Source: Axinella damicornis
Lineage: Eukaryota > Porifera > Demospongiae > Axinellida > Axinellidae
NCBI GenBank assembly: GCA_963931865.1
Contig: OZ007510.1
Location: 14,488,111-14,552,110, forward strand
Direction: 5' to 3'
Length of the DNA: 64,000 bases
The notes beneath the pieces were generated by a model. That model made no database searches. It was given only the letters and a program-made list of their open reading frames with translations, and was not told the DNA's origin. Made by a program: the position numbers and the translations under genes. Within the stretch, counting starts at the first letter, position 1, and each line of letters opens with the position of its first letter. This document shows positions 40,842 to 52,558 of the stretch, one piece after another.

Positions 40842-41927
40842 CACAAGTAATAAAAAACATTTAAAATGTAACAGGATGTAGGGATACCAGAACCGCAAAA
40901 AGTAAGGAAACAAGGTAGGGGTGATCACACAAAACAGTGAAGTATACAACCCCCTACAGAGATCTTTTTCCATAATACGTGTATAATGAAAAAAGATATG
41001 TAGGGGGATTGTATACTTCACTGTTTTGTGTGATCACCCCTACCTTGTTTCCTTACTTTTTGCGGTTCTGGTATCCCTACATCCTGTTACATTTTAAATG
41101 TTTTTTATTACTTGTTTATGTCATTTTTTTAACAGCAGGCGCATGCATGCTGGACTCTGGCATTTACACTGCCAGCAATGGCTGAAGAATCAGACCCAAG
41201 CATCTCAAATGCCAACCCTTTTCTGGATGGATACTACGCCAGTGCTCCCTGAGCTGAAGACCATAGCTAAGTTTAGTGTAGCTAAAATAGCTATACCAGA
41301 TAGTAGTAGCGACACATTGTTGAGTCTTTAGATAGGCATTCACCCCTCTCACAGAACACAGTCTAGTAACATATATAGCACAGAGAATTTACCTCAGTCT
41401 AGTTGCGGTAACACTACGCAAGGCACGTCTAATTCAGCGATCTTGAATAATAATTACGTATCGTTGCTAAGTGATCGTTTAAGTGCGCATGCGTACAAAC
41501 ATGAAAATGGCGTGACAAATGAAGCCATAGTTATTGAGTGGGCAGCTGTAGCCGCCTGGTGAAGACTTGGAGGTTGCCAAAAAGCGATGGGCTGGTGCAC
41601 TGCTCGGTGTAAAATGCTACTGTTTCGTGCGAAAACCATCATGAGGGATTGAGGCGACGTTGAGCTATCCCGTCTGAAAGAAAGAAGAAGAAGAAGAAGA
41701 AGAAAGAAAAACAATTTGCCCGTTTTGCGAGTACCTGGTGCGGTACTTTCGCGACGGTTTTTCGCGACGCGAGGAGTCTTGTTGGTCATGAAAACACTCG
41801 AAGATGAACGGTATGTGGTTATAAAGGCTTATAAGTGTACCGTTTCTGAGATTTGGAGAGATTCTTATGTATTAGCATATATTGCGTGTACGTCGTATCC
41901 CTACATACAGAGTCTACCGACTCTGTG
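40842..41927 (+). mobile_element. Non-autonomous CACA...TGTG element, copy 2
   Basis: Same ends and order as 384-1520: a palindromic left part (40842-41120), a GAAGAA-rich stretch near 41680-41705 and a right-end hairpin. Flanked by ATA at 40839-40841 and 41928-41930 (3 bp), consistent with a CACTA-like element. It lies inside the larger Plavaka-like transposon. Confidence 0.85.
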
Positions 41928-41949
41928 ATAGGCCTACTGCCACAGTGAC

Positions 41950-44900
41950 ATGTTTTCAAATGTGAGTGCATACTCCCCTACAGAGTTACTGGAGATCTTA
42001 AGGAGGGATGAAACATGTTACGATGCCAGCATCAATGCCTTCTCACCATTTCCCTCCAAGAGTGCAGCACTGATGTTCTTGTTGGTTAACAGCACACGGC
42101 CAATTGTAAGAGTATACATGTAGACTATATAGCATGACATTGTGTGCCACAATCATAGATAGCTGAGATGGATGCTACAATCTACAGGGAGAAACAGCTC
42201 TGAAATTCATCATCTTTGCCTGCAAGCAGCTTGATCCTAACACACCAGGCTTGAACCAAGTGAAAAAGATCAAACTTCCTGGATATGTACCACCATCAAA
42301 GGTAATGTTTCTGTTTCTCAATACAGTGAGCTTGCATGCACATTTTGAACTAATATTATGTTTCTTATAATGCAGTTTTACACATCCGGATCCAGTGGTG
42401 TTCCATTCTTTGCCAATCTCCCATCAACCATTTTGGCAAGATGTTTAGCTAATCCAGACACATCAAAGAGTCTTCAGAGATACCCTGTCTACACAGATGA
42501 GCCTTGCAGGTAATGACAGGCATGGAGACGTATATACAAACACGGGTATAGTGTATCATCTCCATACTCAAAAATTTTGTGCTCTCTTGTATATGGAGCA
42601 TAATCTTTCTGAATATGAACTTGCAGTGAAATGTATGAGGCTTCCAGGTGGCACACAGATGAGCGGTTTCTTGCCCCGATGATCATACATGGAAATGGTG
42701 AACAAATTTTCATTGGGGATATCGTAACGTTCCAAGACCCTTCCCATGGCCTATGTTATGGAAAAGCGGTGAAGTTTATGACTGAGGTAATTAATAATGT
42801 GCATAGTGAGCTAACTACTAGTTCACACGCTTTGCATGCATGTTTAACCGATAGTAAAAAAGAAATAAGAGACAAGCTACACAGTTAACCCATGAGACAG
42901 GTTTGGCCTTTTTGTAATCAGATTGATCTCCTCCATGTATGATAGAAATCTGCTGGAATCATGCTTGTGGTGGTAAACATGATCATCGAGACAGCGTCAT
43001 CCAGGTTCACGCTCCTCAATCAACCTACAATCATTGCTTGCAGTCAGATCACTGATGTTGCCTGCAGTCTGCCCTTTCAAAAAGCTGATGTGGATATTGT
43101 TGATGAAACAGATCAAACCAGAGAAATGACAACAACAGTAAGCCAAATAATATTATCATGCCATAATTATTATGAATGATGCTGAACCGTACTGGTATTA
43201 TACATTTATATCTGTAGGAGTGGAACCGCTTGGTGTCATGTCACCAGTTTAAGGCCAATGCTCACAGCCTGCCTGTAGTGATGGTACCATTGGTTTTGTA
43301 CTCGGATGATACTAGTGGCAACCGTTCTAAGAAATGGAACAAGTTTGATGTGTGGGCGATGATGCTGGCTGGGCTTCCAAGGGCACACAACAGCCAACTT
43401 GAAAACATCCATTTCATTTGCTGCTCGAATGAGGCTTCAGCAATTGAAATGGCAGACCCAATTGTGAAAGATCTTTTGAGGTTGGAGACACAGGGGATCG
43501 TTGCATATGATGCACATTTGAAACAAGATGTTCTAGTAGTTGCTCCCGTCTTGTGCGCTCTATGTGATAACCCTCGTGCTGCTGAGCTGCTTAACCACCA
43601 AGGGAGTACAACAAGGAAATTTTGCAGAATGTGCTTGGTGAGTCTGAACGTATATAAAGTACTCCAGGGAAACTTTGTTATGCATGACATTGTATACTTG
43701 CAACCATGCAGACTGACAGGCTACAACACCCACAACTCAAGGATGTGCCCAGAACCAAGGAGCAGGCTTTGAACCACATAGCAAAAATCAACAACGAGAA
43801 AACAGAAGCGTCAAAACAGGAGCGGAGGAAGAAATATGGACTACACGAGAGACGCAATCCTCTGTTTGATCTTCCAGTTGATCTTTACAGGTATGCATAA
43901 CTCAAAATGTACCATTAAACGAACCATTAACTCATATTTTTTCCAGGAGCACACCAGTGGAGTGTCTGCATACCATACTGCTGGGCCCGTACAAGTACCT
44001 GCTGAAAGACCTGATGGATCAACTATCTCCAGCACAGAAATTGGAGATCTCTACCAGAATAGAGGCTTTCAGTTTTTCTGGATTCTCCTCAAGGCTCAGT
44101 CCCAAAATATGCAGGCACTACAAGTCATATCATGGTCGTGACTTCAAGCTGTTTGCACAGATGGCCTTGTTCATTGTGTGGGAATACCTGGACGAAGTTC
44201 AAAAGCGAGTCTGGTTGACTCTGTCAAATGTAAGTATGTTGAATGTATTTTGTTAACATCCCACTGTAGCAATACTATTATCGGTACAATCATGCAGGTT
44301 TTCAGGTTATCCTATTGCCAGAGCTTCCACCCTGATGACCATCACAAGGTTGCAGGTGCTTGCCAAGAATTCCTGACAGCGCTGCAGGGCTACAAACCTG
44401 AGATTCTACAGAAGCCCAAAATCCATCTCCTTTTACATCTAGCAGATAATATGCTGGAATTTGGACCAACTGCCTCATTCAACACAGAGAGGTGATGAGA
44501 TTATTGACCATGCTATATGCACATAAATATAATACATGTATATGCTGGATCAATCATGACCCCTCAGATGTGAATCATTCAATGGAGTAATCAGAAGCTA
44601 CAATGTCAATGGCAACAAGAGAGCTTCTAGCAGAGATATTGCGACGAGGTTTGCCGTTGTTGAACATCTGAGATTCATCTGCAGTGGAGGAGTTGTGAGA
44701 GAAGAGGCTATGTCACGGTATAGAATGATACTTTTTACACAAATCCACACCAATTAAATTAATATCAATGTCACCCATGCAGGTGTGGGGAAGGTCTACA
44801 AAACCTTGTGCAGTCCAAGGAGGTGCAGACCTTCCTACATGGAATGCCCACGCTGGACAAAGCCAAACATATTTACCAACCAGGAACACTGAGAAAGGTA

Positions 44901-45593
44901 AGTGCCAGAATTCACGTGCACAATCAGTCATAAGGATCCTGCAAACTTATATACACACTCAGGACATGGACACAGTTTCTAAATTGAGAACATCAGGCTT
45001 GTGACTCCAGAAGGAGAAGAAACTGTGGGCAACCTTCAAGCAGCAGGCTACTTTTGGTGTAGCACAATCCCTTTGAAGACAACAGTGGCCTGCTATGGTG
45101 CTGTTAATGATTCAATGGGGTGTCTTGCCAACTGCCAGGACTATGTGGCATTCTGCACTGACACAGGAGAGGTATGAGTACGAAAGGATCATATCTTTTC
45201 ATCATAATGTTATCAACAAAATTAATGTATTCACAGGTGGAGTATGGACAACTCAGTGCGTGCTTCATTGAGACGAAACAACTTGGAGAATACTGCATTT
45301 TACAGCGCTATGAATGTGTTCTCTGCGGTGCACGTGATGAGCAACTGACAAATGAAAAAGAGTGCCCCCTCCTGTTCCGCACAAAAGCCCTTGCTGTGAT
45401 TCCGGCAACTTCAATCTGTACAGCAGTTTCTATTGTACATGAATGTGGCCAGTCTTGCTCCTTTCAGCAAGGGCAAAAAAGCTGGACTGCAGAACGGGAA
45501 TCTATCACCCGCTCTGGATTGCAACTTATTCATGACAATTCTAACACCTTATTTTGTGTAAATATATATTGCATGAAGTGTCTTAACAGTTGA
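41950..45593 (+). CDS. Plavaka-like (CACTA superfamily) transposase, 13 exons
   Basis: Exons 41950-42105, 42188-42301, 42376-42509, 42627-42786, 42946-43137, 43218-43637, 43712-43890, 43947-44229, 44298-44491, 44568-44717, 44783-44897, 44989-45171, 45237-45593. They sum to 2637 nt in consistent phase (878 aa plus stop). Recognisable family blocks, known to me mainly from mushroom Plavaka transposases: ASRWHTDERFLAPMI, VLYSDDTSGNRSKKWNKFD, LENIHFICCSNEASAIEM, RKFCRMCL, ERRNPLFDLPVDLYR, TPVECLHTILLGPYKY, HGRDFKLFAQMALF, KPKIHLLLHLADN, ESFNGVIRSYN, RASSRDIATRFAVVEHLRF. The acceptor at 44988 (ATTGAG) is the weakest; the stronger AG upstream at 44962 leads to a stop. The start is the first ATG after the nested insertion; the true N-terminus is likely the zinc-finger exons. 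Confidence 0.8.
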
Positions 45594-45719
45594 ATAATAG
45601 ATTTCATTTTCATTCTTGAGTCCAGCAACAAATGCACTGTGAACCTATAGCAAATAGCTAGCTATATGCATACAGATCCGACTGCATGGAAAATATTACA
45701 CAGGTGTGTAACAGATATA

Positions 45720-45874
45720 TTATCAACATACCTGTGCAAACGTATCCGTTACAGCCTGTGTTGCCACGGACCTGTTACGGTGAGCTGCCCTAATTTCCGC
45801 TTACAGGTCTGTAGTTCACGGATACGAAACGGACCGTATACGTACCTGTTACAGCCCGTGAAAAAATTGTTGTG
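45720..45874. promoter_or_regulatory. Right subterminal repeat cluster
   Basis: Contains TATCCGTTACAGCC, GGACCTGTTACGG, ACGGATACGAAACGGACC and GTACCTGTTACAGCCCGTG, mirroring the motifs of the left end. Confidence 0.6.
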
Positions 45875-46018
45875 TAGTTAGAACTTCATGGAATCGGTGC
45901 CGCTCTTACGAGTATGTAATCAAAAGAGCCGAAAGGAGCTACTACAACGAAAGCAATGTTGTTCGGTGAGTGAACTAGCTAGCTATGCTAACTAGAAAGA
46001 AGACGACGCTGAATAGAA

Positions 46019-46211
46019 ATGGAAAATTTTGTCAGCGACTTGTTTCTTGACTCCCGCGTACTCTCAGGTACGTTTATGAGTATTTTGTGAACTGCTAGGC
46101 AGTATAATTGTATCTGCATGCTTGGTTTTAGGTTGTGAGCTTCTTGGCTGGTATCCTACTGGTGTGCCTCAGACTCAGTACTGTGCTAAATTCTTGGCCA
46201 CACCTAAGTAG
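46019..46211 (+). CDS. Possible two-exon 42-aa ORF
   Basis: 46019-46067 and 46132-46211 join across a 64-bp GT/AG intron to give MENFVSDLFLDSRVLS plus GCELLGWYPTGVPQTQYC and a short tail. No known family. It lies just outside the right end of the 9-kb transposon. Low support. Confidence 0.2.
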
Positions 46212-46576
46212 AGAAGGCTACAGCGTTCTCTGATTAAGCCCATTGCATGCATGACATACCTGGACAAATATCTACAAGCTATGTTGACTATCCACAGCAA
46301 AAATCTATTTTTGGGTGCATAAATGATGATTCTAGCCTCCGTTTTGGCAGGAGCTTATGACATTAATACGAAGCGGAAGAGCAGTGGAAAATGGGCAGGG
46401 GAAGGCCTGATATGCTTCATCATGTGAGTGGTGTCAGCCGGATATTTGGGGGGGGGGGGGGGGGGGGGGGCTAATCTCGGCAGTCCTTCACTAGCCTCTG
46501 GCCATCTCCTCACTCACGCTCCTACTACCCTAACCTGCCTGCAACTGCAACTGCTTCTGTTCATGCCTAAAAGTTG
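46212..46576. other. Non-coding interval with a 23-base G run
   Basis: 46448-46470 is a G run. The sequence before it (46378-46440) resembles the interior of the MITE at 8083-8488. Confidence 0.5.
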
Positions 46577-47734
46577 TACGGGTACTAGCCTCGTTCCCAG
46601 GCCAGAGAGAGAACGGAGGCTATACGGGTACTAGCCTCGTTCCCAGGCCCGAGAGAGAACGGAGGCTATACGGGTACTAGCCTCGTTCCCAGGCCCGAGA
46701 GAGAACGGAGGCTATACGGGTACTAGCCTCGTTCCCAGGCCCGAGAGAGAACGGAGGCTATACGGGTACTAGCCTCGTTCCCAGGACCGAGAGAGAACGG
46801 AGGCTATACGGGAACTAGCCTCGTTCCCAGGCCCGAGAGAGAACGGAGGCTATACGGGTACTAGCCTCGTTCCCAGGCCCGAGAGAGAACGGAGGCTATA
46901 CGGGTACTAGCCTCGTTCCCAGGCCCGAGAGAGAACGGAGGCTATACGGGTACTAGCCTCGTTCCCAGGCCCGAGAGAGAACGGAGGCTATACGGGTACT
47001 AGCCTCGTTCCCAGGACCGAGAGAGAACGGAGGCTATACGGGAACTAGCCTCGTTCCCAGGCCCGAGAGAGAACGGAGGCTATACGGGTACTAGCCTCGT
47101 TCCCAGGCCCGAGAGAGAACGGAGGCTATACGGGTACTAGCCTCGTTCCCAGGCCCGAGAGAGAACGGAGGCTATACGGGTACTAGCCTCGTTCCCAGGC
47201 CCGAGAGAGAACGGAGGCTATACGGGTACTAGCCTCGTTCCCAGGCCCGAGAGAGAACGGAGGCTATACGGGTACTAGCCTCGTTCCCAGGCCCGAGAGA
47301 GAACGGAGGCTATACGGGTACTAGCCTCGTTCCCAGGCCCGAGAGAGAACGGAGGCTATACGGGTACTAGCCTCGTTCCCAGGCCCGAGAGAGAACGGAG
47401 GCTATACGGGTACTAGCCTCGTTCCCAGGCCCGAGAGAGAACGGAGGCTATACGGGTACTAGCCTCGTTCCCAGGCCCGAGAGAGAACGGAGGCTATACG
47501 GGTACTAGCCTCGTTCCCAGGCCCGAGAGAGAACGGAGGCTATACGGGTACTAGCCTCGTTCCCAGGCCCGAGAGAGAACGGAGGCTATACGGGTACTAG
47601 CCTCGTTCCCAGGCCCGAGAGAGAACGGAGGCTATACGGGTACTAGCCTCGTTCCCAGGCCCGAGAGAGAACGGAGGCTATACGGGTACTAGCCTCGTTC
47701 CCAGGCCCGAGAGAGAACGGAGGCTATACGGTAC
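46577..47734. repeat. 25-copy perfect-length 46-bp array
   Basis: 46577-47726 is exactly 25 x 46 bp, plus a final partial TACGG-TAC. Each unit is TACGGGTAC (9 bp) followed by a 37-bp segment starting TAGCCTCGTTCCCAGG and ending GGAGGCTA, the terminal sequences of the Mutator-like MITEs in this window. Units 5 and 10 share GGACCG and units 6 and 11 share GGGAAC, revealing a 230-bp (five-unit) duplication. Confidence 0.95.
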
Positions 47735-47929
47735 TTACAACTGCACATACACTCTAGCTACATAGCAAGCATTGTAGAGAGTCTTATGTCAGTCACATAA
47801 TTTGGCAAGCATGGCCAACCCTTCTCAAGCATCTCAGGTTGCTTCTGGGGCCGTTTTAGAGCCTAAAACTTTAACCGTAACTCCAAATGTTTATTGCCCT
47901 GGCTCTCTCTCTCTCTCTTTCTATCTCAG
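47735..47929. other. Interval between the array and the GCAT exons
   Basis: No upstream GCAT exon is found. It ends in a CTCTCTCTCT pyrimidine tract and the acceptor CTATCTCAG. Confidence 0.6.
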
Positions 47930-48344
47930 AACATCCACAAGGAGCTAGAGGAGAAGATAGCCAGGTTCCATAACCGTGAAGATGCCATCCTCTATGCCAG
48001 CTGCTTAGATGCCAATGCAGGACTGTTTGAAGCCATGCTAGATAAAAAATGATGCCCTTTTCAGTGACCAGCTCAACCACGCCAGTATCATTGATGGAAC
48101 AAAACTGTGCAAGGCTCAGACGTACAAGTACAAGAGCACTGGTAAGTCTGTGATCAATCTACACCACCCCATCTATATGTCCTCCTACCCTCCTTCCTAC
48201 CCTACCTCCCTTCCCTTCTACTCATTCCACGCTCTTCATCCTCCCTTCTTTTACCCCCTTCTCTCCTTCCCTGCTTCCCCTCTTCTTCGCTTCCTTCCCC
48301 TCTTCCTCCGGCCTCTCTCTCCCTCCCTCCCACTCACACGAGGT

Positions 48345-49555
48345 TCTGAAGTGTGAAAGCCTGTACAGTCTGAGCATAAGCAGCTGTAATGCTGAATAAG
48401 CAGGCAAGACTGACAGGAAGTGATGTAGTCACTTCCTTTCTCATCAAAGACTAATCTCATCAGACCGCCATGGGGTGGGCATCCCAGATGAGCAAGCCAT
48501 GCCGGTGCCTGGCTGGCACCAACAGCCATATGGTCATTTAGTTTGGCACTGGCACGAGTCACCACAGAAGTTGGGGGGTGGGGGGAGGGAAGCACTGCAT
48601 TTCCGCTGAAACCAACGATGACCCACCATCTTAAGCCGATCAGGAGGAGGGAAGAAATGCTCTAAAGAGAGAGCAATGTGGGTAGAAAGGAATAGCGCCA
48701 CAGGGAGACCGAGGCCTCGGCAGGAATAGAGGCAAAGGGCCAGGAGACAGAGCAGACTGTGGACAGTGAAATTCCAATCAGCTTATAGACACCATCACCC
48801 AAGATCTTATCTTAACCTACATGCCCTAATCAAATCTCTCTTTTGACAGCACACTTTTGGACAGACAGCAATCAATCTCTCTTTTGGACAGCATGGGACA
48901 AGTACATGAGACCATGCACATGCGCAAGGAAGAGGACAGAGTTGCAATCACCAGGTGCATCTAGGTGTCTCCTGGGAACACATAACAGTGCTTGCCTACT
49001 GTGTATGGTCAGCTGCCCCCGTGAGATGGCACGCTTAAAAGCACGCAGTAAGACTGTTTCGTCCCTATTTTAGATTGCGCTGGGACTCATCAGCAGGCTG
49101 TGCCCCTACCAAAGGAGGAACCCCCAAGGGGTCAGGCTCAACTCAGACTCACAGAGCGGTTTGGGTTAAGCAGGGTCATGCCACAACACGAATGAAGCAC
49201 ACCCAGAACGGGCAAGGAACTTTGAGGGCTCCATGGTGGTTGTGGCAAGATTGTTAGGGGCCTACCAACATGCAGCTAAGCTCCCCGTTAGCTTAGTCTA
49301 CCAACCCCGAGGGCTAGCTGCCAGTTCCTCGCCATACCTGGTCAGACTTTCCGGAGAGACTTCAGGGCTCAGAGAACTGCCCGTACTGACACCACTTGAC
49401 CAGTCGAGTTTTCATCCACTAGAGGAAGTGGCCGTCCAATCTTTCCAGCCAAAATGGCGTTGGTATTTTGCCTAAGCTTTTCTCAGACCACAAGAGTGTG
49501 AAAGCCTAAGTCAGATAGGAAGTAATGTAATCACTTCCTTTCTGATTAGATTTGT
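48345..49555. repeat. Intron segment bounded by imperfect direct repeats
   Basis: GTGTGAAAGCCT...AGGAAGTGATGTAGTCACTTCC at 48350-48440 recurs as GTGTGAAAGCCT...AGGAAGTAATGTAATCACTTCC at 49495-49545. The first has about 60 extra bases inside. The interior (1.0 kb) is non-coding. Possibly an old terminal-direct-repeat element; not identified. Confidence 0.45.
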
Positions 49556-49567
49556 CTAAGATGAATT

Positions 49568-49735
49568 TCATTCCCTCCCTCCCTCCCTCCGTCCTTCCCT
49601 CCCCCTCCCTCCCTCCCTCCCTCCCCCTCCCTCCCTCCCTCCCCCTCCCTCCCTCCCTCCCCCTCCCTTCCCTCCCTCCCTCCCTCCCTCCCTCCCTCCC
49701 TCCCTCCCCCTCCCTTCCCTCCCTCCTCCTTATTC
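49568..49735. repeat. (CCCT)n tract before a GCAT exon
   Basis: Long CCTCCCTCCCTCC sequence ending about 30 bp before the acceptor of exon 2. It creates false Pro/Ser and Gly/Arg ORFs. Confidence 0.95.
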
Positions 49736-52139
49736 TTTCCTCATCCTCTTCGTTTTTCCCTCCAGACATGGAAGATTTAGAGTTTCAGCTACAGCAAGCC
49801 AAGAATGCCCGTATCAAACTCACTGTCTCAGATGGTGCCTTCAGCATGGATGGCAAGATTACTCCGCTCAAGTGAGCAATCAGACACTCCAGCAACTCCT
49901 TGATTTTGGTGTTGGTTGAGAGCGTTAACACAAGCCAAAAGCTGTTGTGTGGAGTGAAGTCTATATGATACAGGGCTATAATGGGAGTTATTTTGTGTCC
50001 ATTGTTATGTAAGCTGCCGCATGAATAGCCCAGTTTGTGGACGCTATCAATAGGCCACAGTTACCACCACACACTGACTCAGGACAGCAGGTTCACTAGT
50101 GCATTAGTGCATAAAAGGAGGTAATACGGACTCAGCTGCATGCTGCTGAAGACAAAGTGCATGCAACGATCACCTATTAACAAAGTAGTAAATAGATCGT
50201 AGATTATTATTAACAATCGTTACCATGGTAACATGCTTGCAAGCACATGATAGGTGGAGGTCAAAGTTTAATTGCCTTAACTTCATTTCCGCGAGCTTAA
50301 GTATACATTTCCCAGTACATTTCGCACGGTATCCCGTAACCTTAACTGTTTTGGTAGAGTTGGCTGCATATCAACTTCTAGTCCATTCCCCGCACTATTA
50401 TTCCACAGGCCAATGTGTGAGTTGGCGGAGAAGTACAATGCTCTGGTGTTCCTGGACGAATGCCATGCTACTGGTTTCCTGGGCAAAACAGGAAGGTATG
50501 ATATCTGCATCCTGGTAATGTCATCGCAAATGCAACATGCTGCACATGCCAACTACATTGATTATGACATCATTGAGGATGATTTTATGACGCATCACCG
50601 ATAATATCTTGACAATGACATCATTGGCAATAACATCATTGACAGTGGCAGTGACATCATTTTCAGTGACATGATTAGCAGTGATGTCATTGGATGGCAT
50701 TGTGAGAATGCAAGTTGTTGTGTCCATGTAAGTTGTGGTGATGCTGTGGCATGCTGTGACATCATCGGAATGTGTGTGTCCATGTCTAATAGTCCAAATG
50801 AATTCTATGACTGCAAGGATGCTACAGTAGCTGGGGCCCTTATGATTGCATCATCCAAATGAGTAAGGCTTCCTTATTTTATGACTATGGAGGGATGTTG
50901 TAAGATATGCTGAAACACCATCAGAACGTGTGCCTATTAATACAATGTAATTGTCCAATGAGTGAGGCTTCCTTTAAACCATTCTTTCATGATATATGGT
51001 GTTGCATAGCAGCAACACTGCAATTGAAACTGGGTTCCACACACTTGTGTGCAATGTGATGCACATTGCGCGCGTAGTGGACCTCTGGAGTTTGTTGTGT
51101 AGATTAGAATGGCACTCAAAATTCTCTGGGCCTCCATTTGGAGCCAGTAAGGCTCAGATACATTTTATCTAGTGCATTTAGTATGTGTAATTAATGTTAA
51201 TTGGATAAAAGAATTCTAGCACTATAATCTGATTGGATAATAAGCAGACAGTGTGCCAGTCTAGCGGACCCTCATTTCTTTTTATGTACATAGCTAAATC
51301 TCCCACCACACCCACTCTCCTCTCCTCCTCATCACATCCCTCTCCTCTCCCACCACACCCACTCTCTACACCCACTCCCCTCTCCCTCCCTTCACCACCC
51401 ATAGAGGCACAGAGGAATACTATGGCATGTCAGGCAAGGTAGACATTATCAACTCTACGCTGGGCAAGGCCCTGGGCGGGGCATCTGGAGGCTACACCAC
51501 TGGACCCAGGGAACTGATTGACCTACTGCGACAGCGTTCCAGACCCTACCTCTTCTCCAACACCGGTAGTTGCTGGAGCCAGCAAGGTACGTGACTACGT
51601 GTAACTGTTTCTCATTACCACATCCAGTTCAGATGCGATGCTGTAAGTTTTGGGGGGACCATGCATAACCATGACGATAGCAGTAGTCAGTGTGAATGCG
51701 GAAGCACAAGCCCCTTCTTGTTATTTGAGCAGTGTCAGAAGAAATGCTGTGTGTAACACACAGTAATTTCTAGCAATAAGTGCATGCGATCAAAATCCAT
51801 GTGGTGTTAATCCCATCGTTAATAGAGTGTACGATAATTGGGCAGTAATCTATAGTGATTCTAGTAATCTCATATGATCAAGGCATACATACCAATTCTG
51901 CATGTGGTGTTGGTGCCCATCATGTTCATATCCTGACATCATAATGACATCATAACGCTGCTCTTCCTGGCAGGTGCTAGACCTCCTGATGGGTGGCTCT
52001 GACCTTGTTGTGAAACTGATGGAGAACACGAGGCGGTTCAGACAAGGCATGAAGCTTAAGGATGCTGGCTTCACTCTCAAGGTGTGTGCACAGCTAGGGA
52101 GGCAATGCTCATGAAATCAATACCTCCCACTCCCTCATG

Positions 52140-52141
<2 letters not shown>

Positions 52142-52185
<44 letters not shown>
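52142..52185. repeat. (CA)n microsatellite
   Basis: 22 CA units, then interrupted CA-rich sequence to about 52265, in a GCAT intron. Confidence 0.95.
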
Positions 52186-52188
<3 letters not shown>

Positions 52189-52446
52189 GCACACACACAC
52201 ACATACACACACACATGCACACACTCACACATGCACCACTCGCACATACACACACACACACATACATGTACATTTGCTGTGCCAGTACTGAATGTCCTGT
52301 GACCTTTCAGGGTGAGGTCCACCCCATTGTCCTGGTGATGTTGAAGGATGCCAAGCTAGCAACTGAGTTTGCAGATGACATGCTGGAGAAAGGGATCTAT
52401 GTCATCGGGTTCAGCTCTCCAGTCGTGCCAAAAGGTACCCAAGGAC

Positions 52447-52558
52447 TAGTCTCGGCCCCAGACCCAAACCAACCCCAGTGCAGATCGCTTCCAGTGTCCC
52501 ACGCATGATACTGGAAGCGATCTGCACTAGGGTTAGTATGGGCCTGGGGCCAAGACTA
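52447..52558. mobile_element. 112-bp Mutator-like MITE in a GCAT intron
   Basis: TAGTCTCGGCCCCAGACCC...GGGCCTGGGGCCAAGACTA, with inverted arms continuing through GTGCAGATCGCTTCCAGT. Flanking 9-mers CCCAAGGAC and CACAAGGAC differ at one base. It begins 13 bp after exon 6. Confidence 0.8.

Larger units (their letters stand above)
36889..45874. mobile_element. 9-kb Plavaka/CACTA-like DNA transposon with two genes
   Basis: Ends CACAACAA...TTGTTGTG with TA on both sides (36887-36888, 45875-45876). Clusters of CCGTAACRG-like motifs occupy the first 190 bp and the last 155 bp, as subterminal binding-site arrays do in CACTA elements. Inside are a plus-strand transposase gene (41950-45593, with zinc-finger exons from 40281) and a divergent minus-strand gene (37609-40074). 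Nested within it are a pogo-like MITE (38747-38941) and a CACA...TGTG element (40842-41927). The terminal repeat itself is short, so exact ends rest on the TA, the CACA start and the position of the motif clusters. Confidence 0.75.

Noticed and set aside
46577..47734. CRISPR array
   Set aside because: There are no variable spacers; every 46-bp unit is nearly identical, and the locus is animal-type.
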